64,000 bases of DNA from Phoenix dactylifera (taxonomy: Eukaryota; Streptophyta; Magnoliopsida; Arecales; Arecaceae). The notes below the pieces were generated by a model. It saw only the letters and a list, made by a program, of their open reading frames with translations, had not been told where the DNA came from and searched no databases. Both the position numbers and the translations under genes were made by a program. The number at the start of each line of letters is the position of its first letter. Within the stretch, counting starts at the first letter, position 1. The stretch spans positions 11,168,480 through 11,232,479 of the forward strand of contig NC_052404.1 of the NCBI RefSeq assembly GCF_009389715.1. The letters are read 5' to 3'. This document shows, piece by piece, positions 45,452-60,684 of this stretch.

Positions 45452-47013
45452 ATGGATCCCAGTTTTGGCAATGCCGACGAATTATCATCTTGATGATTGT
45501 AGATAAATAATGTATGATGAAAATGCTCGGTGTGTACCTGGTAGTTTTGTTGTGATCGGAAGAACTTGTTGCCACTAAGATTATTAGTGGGTCGAGGACA
45601 ATAAAGCGGCGGTGATGTTTTATGTTTTTCAAATTTAGAAACTGAACGGTACAAAGTGTATTTTGTGTGTGATGGATGGTGAATGTCTGTCAGGGTGGAT
45701 GCCTGGCAATTTAGGACCTTTCAGCTGCTTGCTGTAATGCTCGAGTGTTATACAGCATCTTGCCATTTTCTTTCTGCTCAGCTTGTGTATCGTTTTATTG
45801 CTTTAAATTATACTGCCTTGGGTTTGTGTTCAGCATGAGGTAGAACATGGAATTGTCTGAAATAATAGTTTGATCCTTTGCTACCCGTTGCAAACAGTGA
45901 ACAATCGAACTCATGAAAGAAAGATGCTAAAGATCTAGTCGATCCTAGTTATGGTGTTAAAATTGGAATTGGACAGGACACGGTCTAAAGTCGAGGGGTA
46001 TTTGTTATCTTGTCATCCAGAAATCTATGGATCTTCGGCCATGGCTGTGGGAAGTCAGTCCGTGATGTATGTGCCAGGGTCTGAGGCGGTATGTTTCCTG
46101 TGTCGGAGTTTGCATGGAAGAAGAGAAGATCACGACTGTAGAGGGGCCTTGATGACAAGCGAATTGGTCTGGTTCTCTTTAAATTTTTACTGCCTGCCGG
46201 AAGGGCCCTGGAGATTTTGTCAGCTGTTGTGAGTGGGACGGCTGTCTGCAGATGGCATCTGCGATCGCTGATGGAAATGCTGCTTTGATGACTGTAGATA
46301 TGCATGGCATGAATACCCAACGATTGCAAACCAACGTTTATACCCAGGACGTTCTACGGAGTGGGTGAGCGGGTGCGACCAGCAAGTTGATCAGAGTCTT
46401 TCACCATTGAGGAAAATGGAGGACGTGATTCATCATTTACCAGCGACCCAAGATTACAAAATTTTAGTTCACAAATCTCCATGAACTGTTGACAGATCCT
46501 GACCTTAAACTCCCTTTTGGAACCCAGTTGTTCCATCATCTCACGTCTGTTTGTCCTTTTCAATGAACCTTTGTTTACACCACTCTAGAGAATCCCTTTA
46601 GATGGTTAGACACAGTAGGAAAACCTGCAAAGTTTTTATATTACGGCTAAAAAGAGAGTTTCGATGGTTTAAAATAGTGATTTATACCACGGAGATACCA
46701 CATATCATCCTGAAATTTGGGTTGCAACATGGGTTAAGCCGTTGCAACCTGAACCACCCGTGGTTTGCTGCTGCACTTAAATGTAGTAAACTACTAGGTC
46801 CTTCTCGTGTATCTATTGGAATAACATGAACTAATGGCTGCTTTTATCGATTCCCAGTAATTCGGTTTCATAAGGAGGAGAATTTTTTACCTCTGTTCAT
46901 GTTTCTGGGATGGGTCTAAGAAGACAGCCAGACCCTGCTTGTTGGTAGCATTTCTCCAGTTTAGAATTAAAAAGTCAATCCAATGCAAACAAGAGCAAAT
47001 GCAGTCTTCAGTC
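45452..47013. other. Convergent intergenic region
   Basis: Lies between the 3' ends of the plus-strand unknown gene and the minus-strand ArgJ gene and should hold both 3'UTRs. The frames at 45951-46232 and 45985-46329 have no recognisable content. Confidence 0.5.
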
Positions 47014-50000
47014 TTATGTAGTATATTCTGCATTTATTTTGACATAATCGTAACTTAAATCACAGCCCCATGCTTTTCCGCTTCCTTGGCCAGTTCCTGT
47101 AATATCAAAAAATTGTCATTAGCAAAAGTGTTTGAGAAGGAAATTTAAGCTCAAAATGAAAGAAAAGGATTACATACAACGTATCAATAAAATGACAAGG
47201 AGGCCTATTAATCATAAAGGACTCTTTCTAGCAAAGGGATGCAGCAGCTCTGGCACTACATAATGGGTATCAACTTGACTGGTTGATCATGTTGTCCAAA
47301 AATGTAAATTTTGTCATTTTATTTGGTTCAGGCTGTCAAAGTATTTGCTGTCTATGCAGCAAAGGAAACAATGTTTGCAGTAGTCAAAAAGAGAGTACAA
47401 AGTCGACCTTCAAGTTTCAACTCAGATAAGAAATGTCTAAGATAATCCACAGGTGAAGAACTACAGTTTGAAAGAGATGCTATAATGTTTGCATGGCCAA
47501 GAATAGCATTTATTTTAATTTCACATGCCATGTGGAACTGCACATACTGAACATAATATACTCGATGTGATTGTGCAGCAGGCACAGTTTGAAAGAGTTT
47601 AAAAGCTTACCAACAGACACATGGATTTCAATAGTCCCATGGGCCTCTCCAGCCAGCCTGAGATAATTACTAGCCACAGCCCTGAGAAAAAGAAAAGCTT
47701 TGAGGCTTAAGAAAACTGATGTAGAAGATCTTAATAAATGAGTGATGAATAATGATTAAAAAGAAAATCTGTGCAATATATAATGATAAGATGCAACAGA
47801 ATCCAGGTATGTATGATATTTATCATTCATGTGCCAGTTTTTGCAACACAATATTCAAGGGAAAATAAATGCAGAAGCATCCAAGGCTTTTAAATAATAT
47901 TGAGGAAGGAAAAAGGTGATATGATGCCCCAGGCAAATATATTTGGTTAGTCAAGATTTTTAGCTCCCTCCCTTCTGCCTTTACTCATCAATTATGATGC
48001 ATGAAATTTATAACAAGATGCTCAGAGGGCTTTTTTTTTTTTTGCAGCAGAAAAGTTACCAATTTGTTAGCAGACATTAAACATAAATGCAATAAAGGAT
48101 CTGCTGTTGCTATTATTTTGTTTTGGTGCATAACAGACATGCCAATACTTTTTGTGTTGGTTCTGAATCATCCAAATCACAAATAGTTGAGGAAAAATTG
48201 CCATTAAGTTTCATGATGTGTTTGTGAGACACCGCTCTTTCATCATTTTGTTCTACTACTTTATGGTATCATAGTCGCACATTCTAGCCGTGAAACTTTT
48301 TGATTCTACTCAGCTTCAGTGTTCTTTTCTGCTTGGGAGCAACTACTCAATATGACTGGCAATAGACCAAAGAAATAAATTCTTGAGAGAGGTTGAATTC
48401 ATTACTAAAACATGTCTCTTAATCTCCTCAATATGGATGAATCTAATCCAAACAAATCCAAAACTTCCTCCTAGATCAAATGTTTATGATGTTCACAATT
48501 CTTGTATACCGTGTCTCAACAACTAGAGTTCCTTATCTACTCTCAACCTGTCAACCACTATTTAACCACTAAACCACCAGAAGATATCTTTTCCCTACTT
48601 TAGCAGCCCAATTTTCTTCTCCTCAAACTTATTGGTGCATATGCTTCGTTAGATGTACTTCTAAACATAGCTTCTCACCTCACACCCCTAGTAATAAATA
48701 TAAATCTGCAATTACAAGAAAATAAAAAAAGAATCTAATAAATTCACAATTCTTTTGCTGTGAAATGTTTTCGTTGAATTTCTTGTGCCACTAATTCGAT
48801 ACCAGCTGATAGTCTCATGCTATTATCTTCAATTCCCTCATGTCCCCTAAACTGTCAAAATGGATAAAATTATGGCATCACAAAAATGTCCACATCAGTT
48901 CTTTTCTCTTCATGCTATTGACTGTGCAGTCAACACAAATTCATGCAAAGAACTGCAATCAATTAAACCGTAGAAGACTAAAAGTGCTAATGATCTCATC
49001 TTGTGGAGAGTTGCTCAACAGAAGGCGCAAATTATGCTAACGGCCAAAATGAAATTCTCATTCTGAATATGATATCAAGCTTTTCTCAAACCTGTCAAAT
49101 GGAAGTGGCTGGCCATTGTTCATTAGTGGAATATCTCCAAGGGATATGTGAAGCTCATTTGGATTGAAATGGACACCTGCGTAGCCAACAGCACATGCAA
49201 TGCGACCCCAATTTGGATCTCTACCATATACAGCAGCCTAAGTGGAAATTATAGATCTTCAATTAATGTTTTAAAATAGCTAAAATAACAGTGCAACAAT
49301 TACTGGCAACAAAATATAATCTAGTTGTAAGCTCACTCCCTTTAAAATCAAGAAGTGAAAAACGCCTTAACATAGAAGACGTACTTTTACAAGTGAAGAA
49401 GATGCTACCGAGCGAGCAATCTTTGCTGCTTCTGCCTCATTATTTGCACCAGTCACAGAAACCTATGGACCATTCAATTTTGTCTGTATAAAGTGATTGC
49501 TGTTTCTATTTTTTATCGAACATTTTGAAAGAAACCAATCGAAATGAATTACATGCATCAAATCATAAACAAGTATGAAAGAGAGCCAACTGGGCTATGT
49601 TTATAATATCATGCAGCTTTCATCCATCTTTTCGAAATCATAGTGCTAATACATTATATATAAATGTGCTAATTATAAATGGATTTCTGTCATTGCATGA
49701 AACCTCAATTAAGCATGTCGCACCCTCACCATCCCATGCTATTGATTTTGCAAGACCTTGCATCACCTGGAAAGGAAATAAGAGTTCCATACCATTAGAT
49801 AAGTAATAGCTGCATATTCTGCATATGAAATAAAATAAATTTAATTGCAAAAGCAAGAACAAATGCAACAGAACATCAATTAGCACTTATAGACTGAAAC
49901 AACAAAAGGAATTATAAGACAACAAACCCATGGTACCATTTAATTCCAATGGGCATTATAACAGAAATACACACATAAATGGGTGCCTCGTCAAGAAACT

Positions 50001-53000
50001 AGATGAACAACTTACAGCCTGTTGGACATCAATATGTAATTGAATGTAAGCAGACTTTTTCGCCTAAATTTTAGTTTTATTCTCTCAATAAACTAAGTTT
50101 TTTAGACTAACATATTTATAATTGGCTTATTTTGCAGCTTGTGATAAACATATGGAAGTTAGTTTTCTTTAAAATATATAATACTTATCTTGCCTCAAGA
50201 AACAATCACTAAATCCTCCTTGTACAGGGATACTCAAGCAAATTCTCATAGAGCAAGATGATTTGTAAAAGTAAAAAAAGGGTTTTCCACTGGACTCATT
50301 TTTATGATTTCTTCCCTCATATTGTGCCATAGAGATGCTCTAATAAGTGGAATATGGAATGCTATCTCCCCCACCATCATGTTTACTAGTATAAAATGTG
50401 TCTAGATCAATTGAGCATTAGATGCTTAGCAATCATGCAAATCAAGGTACTTTTCCTATTTTTCTCATAGCTGGTGACTTCATTTCATGTTGCTTTACTA
50501 GGTGCACAAGTGGAGGAATGAAGTTTAAGACATCACACATGGAATTCATATCATGCAATCATATGGTTTTACAAGATAGTTAAGGTGCAAATTATATTTT
50601 TAAAAATCAAAACTGTGGGAGCAAGGAGGGCCCATTAAAATGAGCAAAGTAGACATTGGGATGTTGAGATGGACGCATGTTAGTGGTAGGAGGGATAGAA
50701 TCGTGACACTACTTAAAAGGAAGGTTAAATTTGGCAACAGAAGAGAATAAAGTAATAAAAAAAATAAATTGTCTAGTCCCAATGTGGTTAGGCCACAGAT
50801 GGCCACAATGAGGTGAAATCTTGAGTATGTGTTAGGGAATGGAAAAGAGCAAGACAAATGAAGGTAAAAACGGACACACAAGAGATTTACAGACCATCAA
50901 TATGTCATACATGATTCTGGATTGGAACTAATAGAAAATTCGAATCCACACAGGAGAGAGCTTGATGGGAAATGAAGCCAGTTGGATTTGCATGGATAAC
51001 AAAATCTTTATGCAAGGGCTCTTATTCCACTCATTCCAAACCTGTTTTCTTATACTGTTAATGAGGAGTGTAATTTGACAAGCAAATGTCATAATAATGC
51101 AAAAATATAATTATCTGCTAATGGGGAGCTGCTGGCTCACAAAGTATACTTGGATAGGTCATAGCATATGATGTAATAGATGAGCATGTGGTTATGTAAA
51201 TATGGTGCAATACAATTTGTAGTAGGCATCTTCAACACCAACAAAAACCCACTTCTCCAAACATTTACAGTGCATCAGAGACCGGTTTGCAAGTTTGCCT
51301 AGCAGTTACTGAAGACCAACGTGGTAAGAGATTTACAAAGGAATTTTTTTTTTAGCTGCTTAGTTGATTGGCAAGATAACATTTGGGAGAAGTCTGCTTT
51401 TAGACAAATTTTTTTTGGCGATCTAATTCACAGTTAGAATATCACTTTGCAAAAGATTGAGTAGAAAATATGGGAGATTACCCTACTCAAATTGTGCTTG
51501 GTACTTTTGGATACTTCTGATAGATTCTAGTATATTTGCATCCTTATGTGTACTCTTTATCCTAGCAAACCCTTTTTTTTGGTAGGAAATATGAGCCTGG
51601 TCTCGCAAACAATAAAATAGAAAAGAATAATAAGAAAACATGAAAATAAGGCTACATTGATATAATGAAATCCACTCTCATGAGATCGAACAATGCCTGT
51701 GGCCATCCATCAGTCACTAGGTTAGAAAACTTTAGTTACTAATGCATTACTATGTGGATGCTCAAGTAAAAAATCAAATAGACCCTACTATATCTACATC
51801 TAAAAATTTACCTACATCCATATTTATATAAACACACTATATATGTATACACATATCAATAATGTGATTCCTTCTGCTACATGTTAAGTTTTGTTATGTC
51901 CATACCTTCTCACTTGTATGCAATTTCTAATTTTTGACCAGTCCACAGGTTTCTATTTGGCTTAAAGAGACAAAACTAAAACAATAAAAGTCTTGCTCTA
52001 TCTATTGCAGAGGTGATATAGATATCTGAACGAGTTATTACAAAAATATCACTTCAAGAAGACAATATTGAAATTATCATGCTTCGCGCTCTCTATTTTG
52101 ATAACAGTATCCAACAAAGGCACCGATTAATGTTTTAACCCATCAATCTCCACAGCTAAAATGAATACGAGTAAACAGGCAATTTAGTGTCAGTGTTATA
52201 ATGCGATAGAACAAAGATCATCTTCATGTAAAAAAAAACAACAGCTAAGAAAACTCACTGCATCCAAGCATGCTTGTAGTTGAAGAGCTTCATAGCTATT
52301 AAGTGAAGAAATTTTGGCTGAGCCAGACATTCCACTAGCCAAAGCAATAACAGAATCATTGGTACTTGTATCTCCATCTACCTTCAACAAGACACCAGTC
52401 TACTGAGTTAGGTGCTAAACTAACACCAAATGCATGAACACATCCACCAGACACCAATCCAATGATGGAATGGAATAAATGAAATAATATTTAGTTTCCA
52501 TATTGATGATCGGGCTACAGCTACTTGGCTAAAGCTTAAGCACAAATTATAAAATCAACAGATAACAGAGACAGATCTATCTTTTTTTTGGTTTCCTTTT
52601 TGTTTTTCTCCCAAGAGAACAGAGCAGAGGGGAGAATAGATAGATGAATGAGGACAAAAATGGAAAGAAGAGATCTAGACAACAAGGATCCTGTCAAAAC
52701 TAGCACAACATCGATTTGCAGAATGCAGGAAGTCAAGGACTGCAAGCCAATATAAGATTCATGCAACCAAATGGTAATAGACGAGTTCCAAAAATAAACA
52801 CTATTTAACATCAACCATGAACATAGGCAGCTCAAAGTTACAAACTTCAACAAGGCACGAAGCACAGAACATTCCAGCAAGCCTGCATGCCAACTAAACA
52901 ACACCCAATAAACCAAAAATTACTTGTCCAATATTCATTTGCTTCTTGTCCCATGAGACCATTTACTGCACAGTCAGTCTGCACTGATCAGATAGTTAAA

Positions 53001-56000
53001 TCTAGAATTTTTTTTATCAAAGTCCCCTTGATTGAAAAAGCTTTTGGAAGCTGATGCTGTATCCTGAGAAAATGAAAGCATCATTACTTACTGTTATTTG
53101 ATTGAAACTTCTGTTCACTGACATTTGCACCATTTCTCTCCAAATATTGCTTGTCACAAGCGCATCGGTTGTTACCACCTATAACATCAATTAGTAACCA
53201 TAGATTTCACTCAGGAGATGCATTGACATGGTAGAGAGAGAGAGACAGAGAAAGAGATGTGACATACACCAAGCATTGTTGCCATATTTGGATGAATCAT
53301 ACCAGAACCCTTTGCCATTCCCCCTATTCTTATTGGCACCCCTGCAACCTTATTCATTCAAAGAGTTTGATAGATGATCAAGCTAACTTGCACCAATTTT
53401 TGGAGCATAAATAACTGCAATGAACTTACTACTTCCAAATCAGAATATTCTTCCACACTATCATAATAGTCAATAGTTAAATTATAATATTAAACTACGG
53501 AAGAAACCAGTAGTTCATACCTCAGTTTCAACAGCTACACTCTTGCTTACAAGGTCAGTGGTAGTAATGGCTATAGCCGCAGACTCTGCTCTGCGGAGGT
53601 AGAGAGACAATGTAAGCTAAAACTTTACCAGGAGAGCAAAATACCTGAGGCTAGAACATATTAAATATCTCAAACCATTACACAGGATGCCTCTTATAAA
53701 TGCTTTAAGAAACTTTTTAGAAAACCTAATGGATAATCTGGGTCTGAAATGGTGAAACTTGTATTTTCCTTTTTTTTTCGGCTAGAACTTCTATTACCTA
53801 TTACCCAAGCAATTAATATACTTATATTGCACATTATGAAAGTCTTATTGTTTCTGTTACACCCCAAATCTGGGACATAACACAGCCATACTACCAAGCG
53901 GTACAACCCACGATAACACGAAGCCAAATATTTCATTTAACTTCCAAATTCATTTCAAACGGAATATAATAAATAAAAGTTTAATTTCATTATCCTTTAA
54001 ATGCAACCAATACTGGTTTAGAACGTCTAAATCCAAACATAAATACCAAACCTATAATTCTCAATATTCAGAAAATCATTGACTACAAAAATATAGTCAA
54101 TTTAAAATACTAAAATTCTTCTACAAAATTGTCAAACTTGCTAGCATGAAACACCAAGCCTGTACCATCCTTCGTTCCTATCAATTCTATTCGTCTGAAA
54201 TGAGAAAAAATAAAAATAGAAATATATGAAAAACACAACTTAGTAAGTAAATCTTTCACTACTTTACCGGATCAAGCATAAGTTTTTACATGAAACAATA
54301 AATCATTTAGAGAAAATAACTACCATTAAAAAAATATTTCATAATAACAGTATAATGCCTATAGTCATATCTTTCTTAAAATAAAATTTTTTAAGTCATA
54401 TTTTCTTAAATCATACATGAATAAATTGCTGAGAGACTATAAAGAGTTTGTAGTCCATAATTAAATTTTAATAGTAGAATAATCATGAAATTATTTTTTT
54501 CATAACAAAATATAAATTTCATAAATATGGAGTTCATAGTTCATAAATAGTGCTTAATGATAAAATAATCATGAAATCATTATTTCACAATAAATCATGA
54601 GTTTCATAATATTATATGCTTGATCCTTGATTTTAAGCAAACATGATATCATCAACATTTAATATTATTTTTGTATTTTCTTAATACTAGGAAATAGGTG
54701 AAAATTTGAAAACTAATAAAGGATGCTTGGGTTACTTACCTCTTCCGTCTTAGACCTTCAAACTTCACTAGGCGAACCTACTAAACCTATTTAAAACTAT
54801 TAAGAGTAAGATTAATTCCCATTCAATAACTTTAATAGATTGAAATAAGACAAAGAAAATGGTTGGCCGAATGATGGTGGCCAGGTTAGGTCAGGTCTAA
54901 GCAACTCAATCAATGAATCATAGGGTATAGACTCAATTAGGGCCAAAGTTGTTTGATAGGGTTCATCATCAATGGGTTCCAGGGACACTTAACAAGCCGG
55001 AGTGATCGATCCAGTAGGCGGCCCAGGCACTAGGACAATTTAGAGCCTCTTTGCGAGGCCGGTCTAGCGAACTGGGCCTTGGCCAGGCCATCAAAGTTTC
55101 ACTGATGGCTTTTAGCATTTCTTATAGTTTCTTCATAGCACAAACTGAGATGTTGTTGTGATTCATGGACTCTTCTTTACATCCATAAATTTGTGAAACA
55201 ACTATTTACGAAAGAGAAGCAAAAATTTAGAATATAAGGAAGCTTCTATATTCCAAAAGTTACAAAATAAAATTTTACTGGCAGGCTCAATTATCAGGAG
55301 CTGTGCTATTCAATCAAACATAAAAAGGAATACAGGGAGAAATACCCCTCAACAGTTGATGATAGTGAATTAACAAGTACTGGGAGTGAATTAAGAAGAG
55401 CCCCCTGCAGACATACAATCAAGCATTAATTGGAAGAAGACAGAAATTCCAGAGAAGCAGAAACTTGCTGAGCATTTTTTTTAAAAAAAATGACAACATA
55501 TATTTCAGGACAAGGCACAAATCAGATATTAGATTTTTTTTGAAAAGAATCGAAATAGTTGGATATAGAGACTTACAACATGAAGCTTTGCAGAAATTTC
55601 ATAGAGAACTTTAAACATACACTTATCCTATATATGCTGCTGTACCTTCTTTATTCTTTGACCAATAACACCAGTGGATTGAATCAATACTGCTTCTGGT
55701 CTCACTTGGAGAAGCTGCAGCAGAAACATAACAAAATATCCGCAAAGCTCGTATAGTTAATATGAGGTACAGAATGGATAGTTAATATAGTAAATGGAGA
55801 ACCTCAGCAACAGTGCTTGCACATTCTACTGCATCCTGATAGCCTGCATCACCCTGTGATATGCCAAACATTAATTTAGCCTCATTTGATGAACTCAGTT
55901 GTAGAAGTAAGATTTAATGTACAGAACAGCATTCTAATACATCAGTACATAGAAACTAACAAAACTGATGCATGCACTTACTGTAGCAGCGTTTGCTTGC

Positions 56001-57558
56001 CCAGCATTTACCAATACTGCACGTGCCTGGAAAATTTGCAAAATTGTGAACTTGATAAATTTTTATGAAGAAAGGAAAGTGGATCAGAATCGATTAATAA
56101 CAATCATAAAGGAAACTATCAGAATCTGTCTTATCTGCCAGTTAGCCCTATTAACAAAAGAGGATCTTCCACCTCTTTGCTTCATATTAGCAAGCTCATC
56201 AACCAGCATATCAAATTAACTCAACCAACTGGGGTAGAAATCACATACCAATGTGGAAGTTTCAAGTACATGCCTACAGTAGACAACTGGTGCAGCTGCA
56301 ACAATATTTGTAGTAAAAGTTCCTGAAACGATAGAGGCTTGCGATGATTAAAGCTTCTTCACTTGATCATTGATAGAAAAAGAATATTTTACTTGTTAAC
56401 AGCGTTAGAAACTCAACATGAACACACAATTCTAGAACTTGCTAACAGTGACATGAGCAAACCTATAATTAGACAGACAGAACTAGCAATCTTAGCAAAT
56501 AACAGCTGACAAAAAGAAGGATGTCTCCAGACATGACAGCTTATTTTAGTCCATAGACATGCAGATTTTTGTCATGCACCTTAATTTATTGCTAGGGTGG
56601 GAATGACATTGTAGCATAGTGAGGACTCCTACTAACCCGCAGCAACTGCATCCACATCACATGTCACCAGAGCCAGGTCAGGTTTCTGTCCTTTTGCCCG
56701 CAACCCACCATACATGCCTGCAGCATTGAATCCTTTTGGAGAAGTAACACCACCAGGTACCTACAACTTAATTGAAGCTAGCATTAAGTAAAAGCTCATG
56801 ATACACTCACGAGACATCAGCTGCAATGGATTGACCATTACAGAATCTCCTCTTACAAAAAAGGTTTAGGCTTGTGAAGTTTCATAATTATTTGTGCTTT
56901 AGATGATGTTTCTGGCGATTAGCTACTTGAACATATATGGTTCGAGTAATTCAGTAGTCTTTCTTCCTCGTAGCCAGTAGCCTATTGCCAATGTCTCTGT
57001 CTCATTGATTAGACCTCAAGGCTCCGAGGAGAAAAAGAGTTTCGGCAAACCAACCAACCATTGTTTGTGCCATTGATGGAAGCTGGAAGGAAACTCGGCA
57101 TGACAAGGAATGACCAATGCAGAATTTTATTAACTGGAAAAAAAAGATCGATAAGAGATCACCTGGAAAGCCGTTATGATCTCTTCCTAAGGATTACCCA
57201 TAAGCTTCTGGGGTTTCGACCTTAGGGTCCAAGATTACTGTAAGGGGAGGATAAAAAGATCATCTCTTTCAAGAGGGGAAAGAACCTACCTGCTTCCATG
57301 GTCCATCGGGAAGAAGAATCGGCGACGCGGAAATGTATCCAGAGGCTGTATCAGTTTTCGAACAGATGACAGTGGAAACCCTAGCTTGACGCCAACAAGA
57401 TCCATACAAGCTCCAGCTCTGAAATTAAGAATGTATATATATAAAAAAAGGCCATTGACAACCGCGAAGAAATAAAAGGAGATGCGGGATTATGTCACCT
57501 CTGAGCGAGGGATTTCAGGAACTCGGGTGGAGATCGGGTGATTTAGGGCAAAAGCCAT
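47014..57558 (-). CDS. Arginine biosynthesis bifunctional protein ArgJ (glutamate N-acetyltransferase)
   Basis: Transfers acetyl from N-acetylornithine to glutamate, recycling acetyl in plastid arginine synthesis; some ArgJ also use acetyl-CoA. Seventeen exons (minus): 57558-57499, 57418-57290, 56760-56637, 56322-56249, 56026-55982, 55853-55803, 55714-55646, 55404-55346, 53590-53521, 53348-53268, 53178-53092, 52381-52259, 49766-49704, 49462-49385, 49237-49092, 47681-47611, 47096-47014. All phases fit; product 470 residues, normal for plants. The start [20 protein letters not shown] is Ser/Thr/Arg-rich, as in chloroplast transit peptides. [41 protein letters not shown] and [12 protein letters not shown] are family motifs. 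[14 protein letters not shown] holds the self-cleavage site Ala250-Thr251, Thr251 being the nucleophile of the beta chain. The end is [19 protein letters not shown]. No defect is seen. Confidence 0.96.
49767..52258 (-). other. ArgJ intron 12 (2.5 kb)
   Basis: The largest ArgJ intron. AT-rich with no recognisable exon or element; frames at 50600-50881 are chance. Confidence 0.6.
53851..55122. mobile_element. Possible solo LTR in ArgJ intron 8
   Basis: TGTTACACCCCAAATCTGGG at 53855 resembles the start of many plant LTRs (TGTAACACCCCAAAT). Candidate flanking repeats TTTCT (53851-53855 and 55118-55122) and an end TTTTAGCA before the second one are suggestive, but the boundary is one base off from TG...CA. 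The body is AT-rich, then has a G/C-richer patch at 54990-55090. It lies in the 1755 bp intron 53591-55345. Confidence 0.35.
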
Positions 57559-60500
57559 CTCAGAAGTCGTCGTTGGAGAAATAGAATTGGGGACGAGAGA
57601 TCGTTCTTCGGGTTAAGAAGCCAAGACTCTCTTGTTCTCGTCGATCATCCCTTCTTGGCTTTCTTTGTGTTTAGCTTAGGAGCAAAGGCGAAGATGAGGA
57701 GAGGGACGACGGCTCTACAGTGATGAGAGTGACAACCAGAGTACTGGAGCGGAGAGTGGAGGGAGCCGGCGGCATATATTCCACTGTCTAGCTCTGCTTT
57801 GGGGAGCGGCGGAATAAAAGGGAATGCGACGCTGCAAGTTGTCCGGCGGAGACTGACCTGAAGTCCATATGTCCGATTTCCAATTACGACGCGACCCAAA
57901 CCGGCCAAACGTTTGCACAAATGCGATCTTTCGAGCCGTGGTTTTCCAATTTTTTGCCCGCGGAATCAATGGATCAACCCTGGACATCACTCACTCTTCG
58001 CCGCCCATAAAAACAAAAAAACAAAGAAAATGTTTGGATACCGACTAATTATACAAAAAAATTCTGAATTATTTTAAAAAAATATTTTTTATAAATTTTA
58101 GTACAGTATGATTACACCATCGAATTTTTAAATTTGTCCAATTGAAACTTTGACCATGAATTTGGTCCGACTGTCATGACGAAATTGTCACGTGATAGCT
58201 TATTTAACTGCTTCTGATCATAATTATAATATTCTTTGAATTATTATAAATTTTTAAATTATTTTTATTTTTTTTGACTGGATGACTTCTAGTTGCTTTG
58301 GTATAATTTTAGTCCTTTTTTCCCTCCTCTGGATGGATGTCTATTTGTTAAAAAAAAGAAAAAAAAATCAGTGGCTTGAATTCATGAGCGTGTGTGTTAC
58401 GGAGGGATCTAACTGCATTTTATTCTTGCAATAGAAGAATTGAAAGGCTGAAATCTTTTATGCGTGTCATATATAAACATGAGAATTGGTAAGACAAATT
58501 TGTCAACAATCCGATCTTCATGTATAATAGTCCAATCAAGATTAATAAATATATAACAAAGAACTGATATCATAATATTGCATCATAACATCATTCTTCA
58601 ACCATCTCTCTTTTTTTATTTTTTTCATATTGGTTTCTTTGTTTTATTTCGTTTTTTGCTTTTCTCCGGGCTTGCAACCATGACATTTAGTTTAAAGGTT
58701 CTTCCTCATTTTATGCACTTATAGTAGATGACAACAAATTGAACCAAAAACCTTTTATAAGAGAGCAAAATCAAATGTGCTCTTATTTGCTCTGCACCAA
58801 AGTTTCAAATATTGGTAAGATAGTGGGGCATCCCACCGTTCAAGCATCGAGACGTGGCGAGTTAGAAAATAGACTGGGACAAGACGGGACATCCAACATC
58901 TTAGGTGCTGGGACATAGGACATTTTGTTTCATAAGATATTCTGGTTGGCCTAATCGCATGGTATTTAAAGTCTTGCTCTATACCACTATGCTTGTTGCT
59001 CTTGTTGATTTCTTTTTCTTCTTCCTTCCGGCCACCATTGCCGGCGAGGCAACGGCCGACGGACCGCTACCCGTGGCCACCGTCGTCGGAGCTGGTCACC
59101 GTGGCTGTCACCCCCTCTAATCCGAAGAGGAAAGGGAGAGACGGCTCTCCCGAGAAGAAGAGAGGGTCTCTCTCTTCTTTCTCTCTCTCCTCTCTCTTTC
59201 TCTTTTCTCTCCCTTGTTAGATTTCCTCTCTCTTAATTTCTGGCCAAACATAATGATTGATCGAGGTTCACCCGTGCTATTGACAACCCAATCCAGACCT
59301 TGATTGAATCTGAACTGAGATTCTCTATCCATTGGTGCAATGTGATTTGGTGTACTTCATTTGGTCTGGGGAAACTTTGAAAAACAGTAGACTGTAGGAG
59401 ACTGCAGGTTTTATGCCTTTGACAATCATGAATTATCCAGGCAATGAAACCTTGTTGCAACAATGATACTTGTATTCTCAATGTCCGGATTAGTTCTTGA
59501 CAGAACCGACAGTATCTGCTGGTTTCCACTCCAAGATCTTAAATTAATCACTGTCTCGCCCGCCCTATAAGCACGAACTTGGTTTGAGGACCCAGAAAAG
59601 CGCTTAAATGACAGGTCATGCACGGTGAAAGGATTGGCTTAATTTCACAGGTCATGCAATGATTTATAAAACAATAAGAAATGGTGAATACGCATTGAGA
59701 TGTCATCTACCAGATGGTATCAAAAAAACGGAGACTGCAACCTGCACGCTGGAGTTTTCCAAACGTAAAGCAATGCTGGAACGGGACAGCTGTTTGTCTT
59801 TGGTGGGTTGCCCGTATTGCGATCTTCGTTTGTGAAGTTTCAGATCTTGTGAGCGTTTCATTGTCGATGCGTTTAGTTTTGGCCTAGTAATTTCGAGGAC
59901 ACCTTGTTTTGTCTCTTAATCCTCCATCCTGTCCCTCCGGTGAAACAGCTACTATATCACGTTGCTACGAATGGGAGTATGCAACCACAACAAATATGTC
60001 ACCTCCCCATGTGATGGATCTTTATCCACTGGTTATCCGAATATGTCAAGCTATATAGATTTGCTATCAATAATAACTTAGGCTAACTACAGTGAAAAAT
60101 CTTTGCACTGAATTCTCAATCTCTTGTTTTTTCCCCTTTTTGGGGACATAACACTCTCTTATACTTGTCCAAAATAAAGAAATGCAACTTTCGAATGATT
60201 ACAGAGATAAGCATATGCATTGCAACTTTTGTTCCTATATTGCTGTGATTTTTTCATAAAAATGGAAATTTACATCTCAACAAGCTAGCTTTCAACCATG
60301 ATTGCAAGTGTGTTGGATCAAAATTGCAATCTCAGACCAGTTAGTTAGTCAGGCCTAAGTCAAACGAGAGTGTAATCTTATAATCAACTTGTTTGGACTG
60401 TAGTTAATTTTTTCCCCATATTTTTCCTGTAATTATTCAAACAACAAACACCAAAACATACCACAGTAGTTAGTGTTTTTCTTGGTTTCTTTTTGGAGCA

Positions 60501-60684
60501 TCATTCTACTCTGACATTTTTCCAATCTTTGTTAATTTTCTCTCTTACATCCAAACAGGCGCTCAGAGTGCCAGCTTTCCTGTGGAAGTCAAAACCGCTG
60601 CTGTAGCATCCATAAAACACCGGCAGCAGAAAACAATACCGGAAGTTGGAGATAAAGAAGAAACGGGAATTAATGCACACTCTT
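57559..60684. other. Intergenic region with ArgJ promoter side
   Basis: 57559-57990 is the ArgJ leader and promoter on the minus strand, G/C-richer with short open frames that I regard as chance. 58800-58930 has loose GGGAC-type repetition. 59010-59225 is a G/C-rich patch leading into a CT-rich low-complexity stretch (about 59165-59235). No gene is recognised. Confidence 0.5.
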
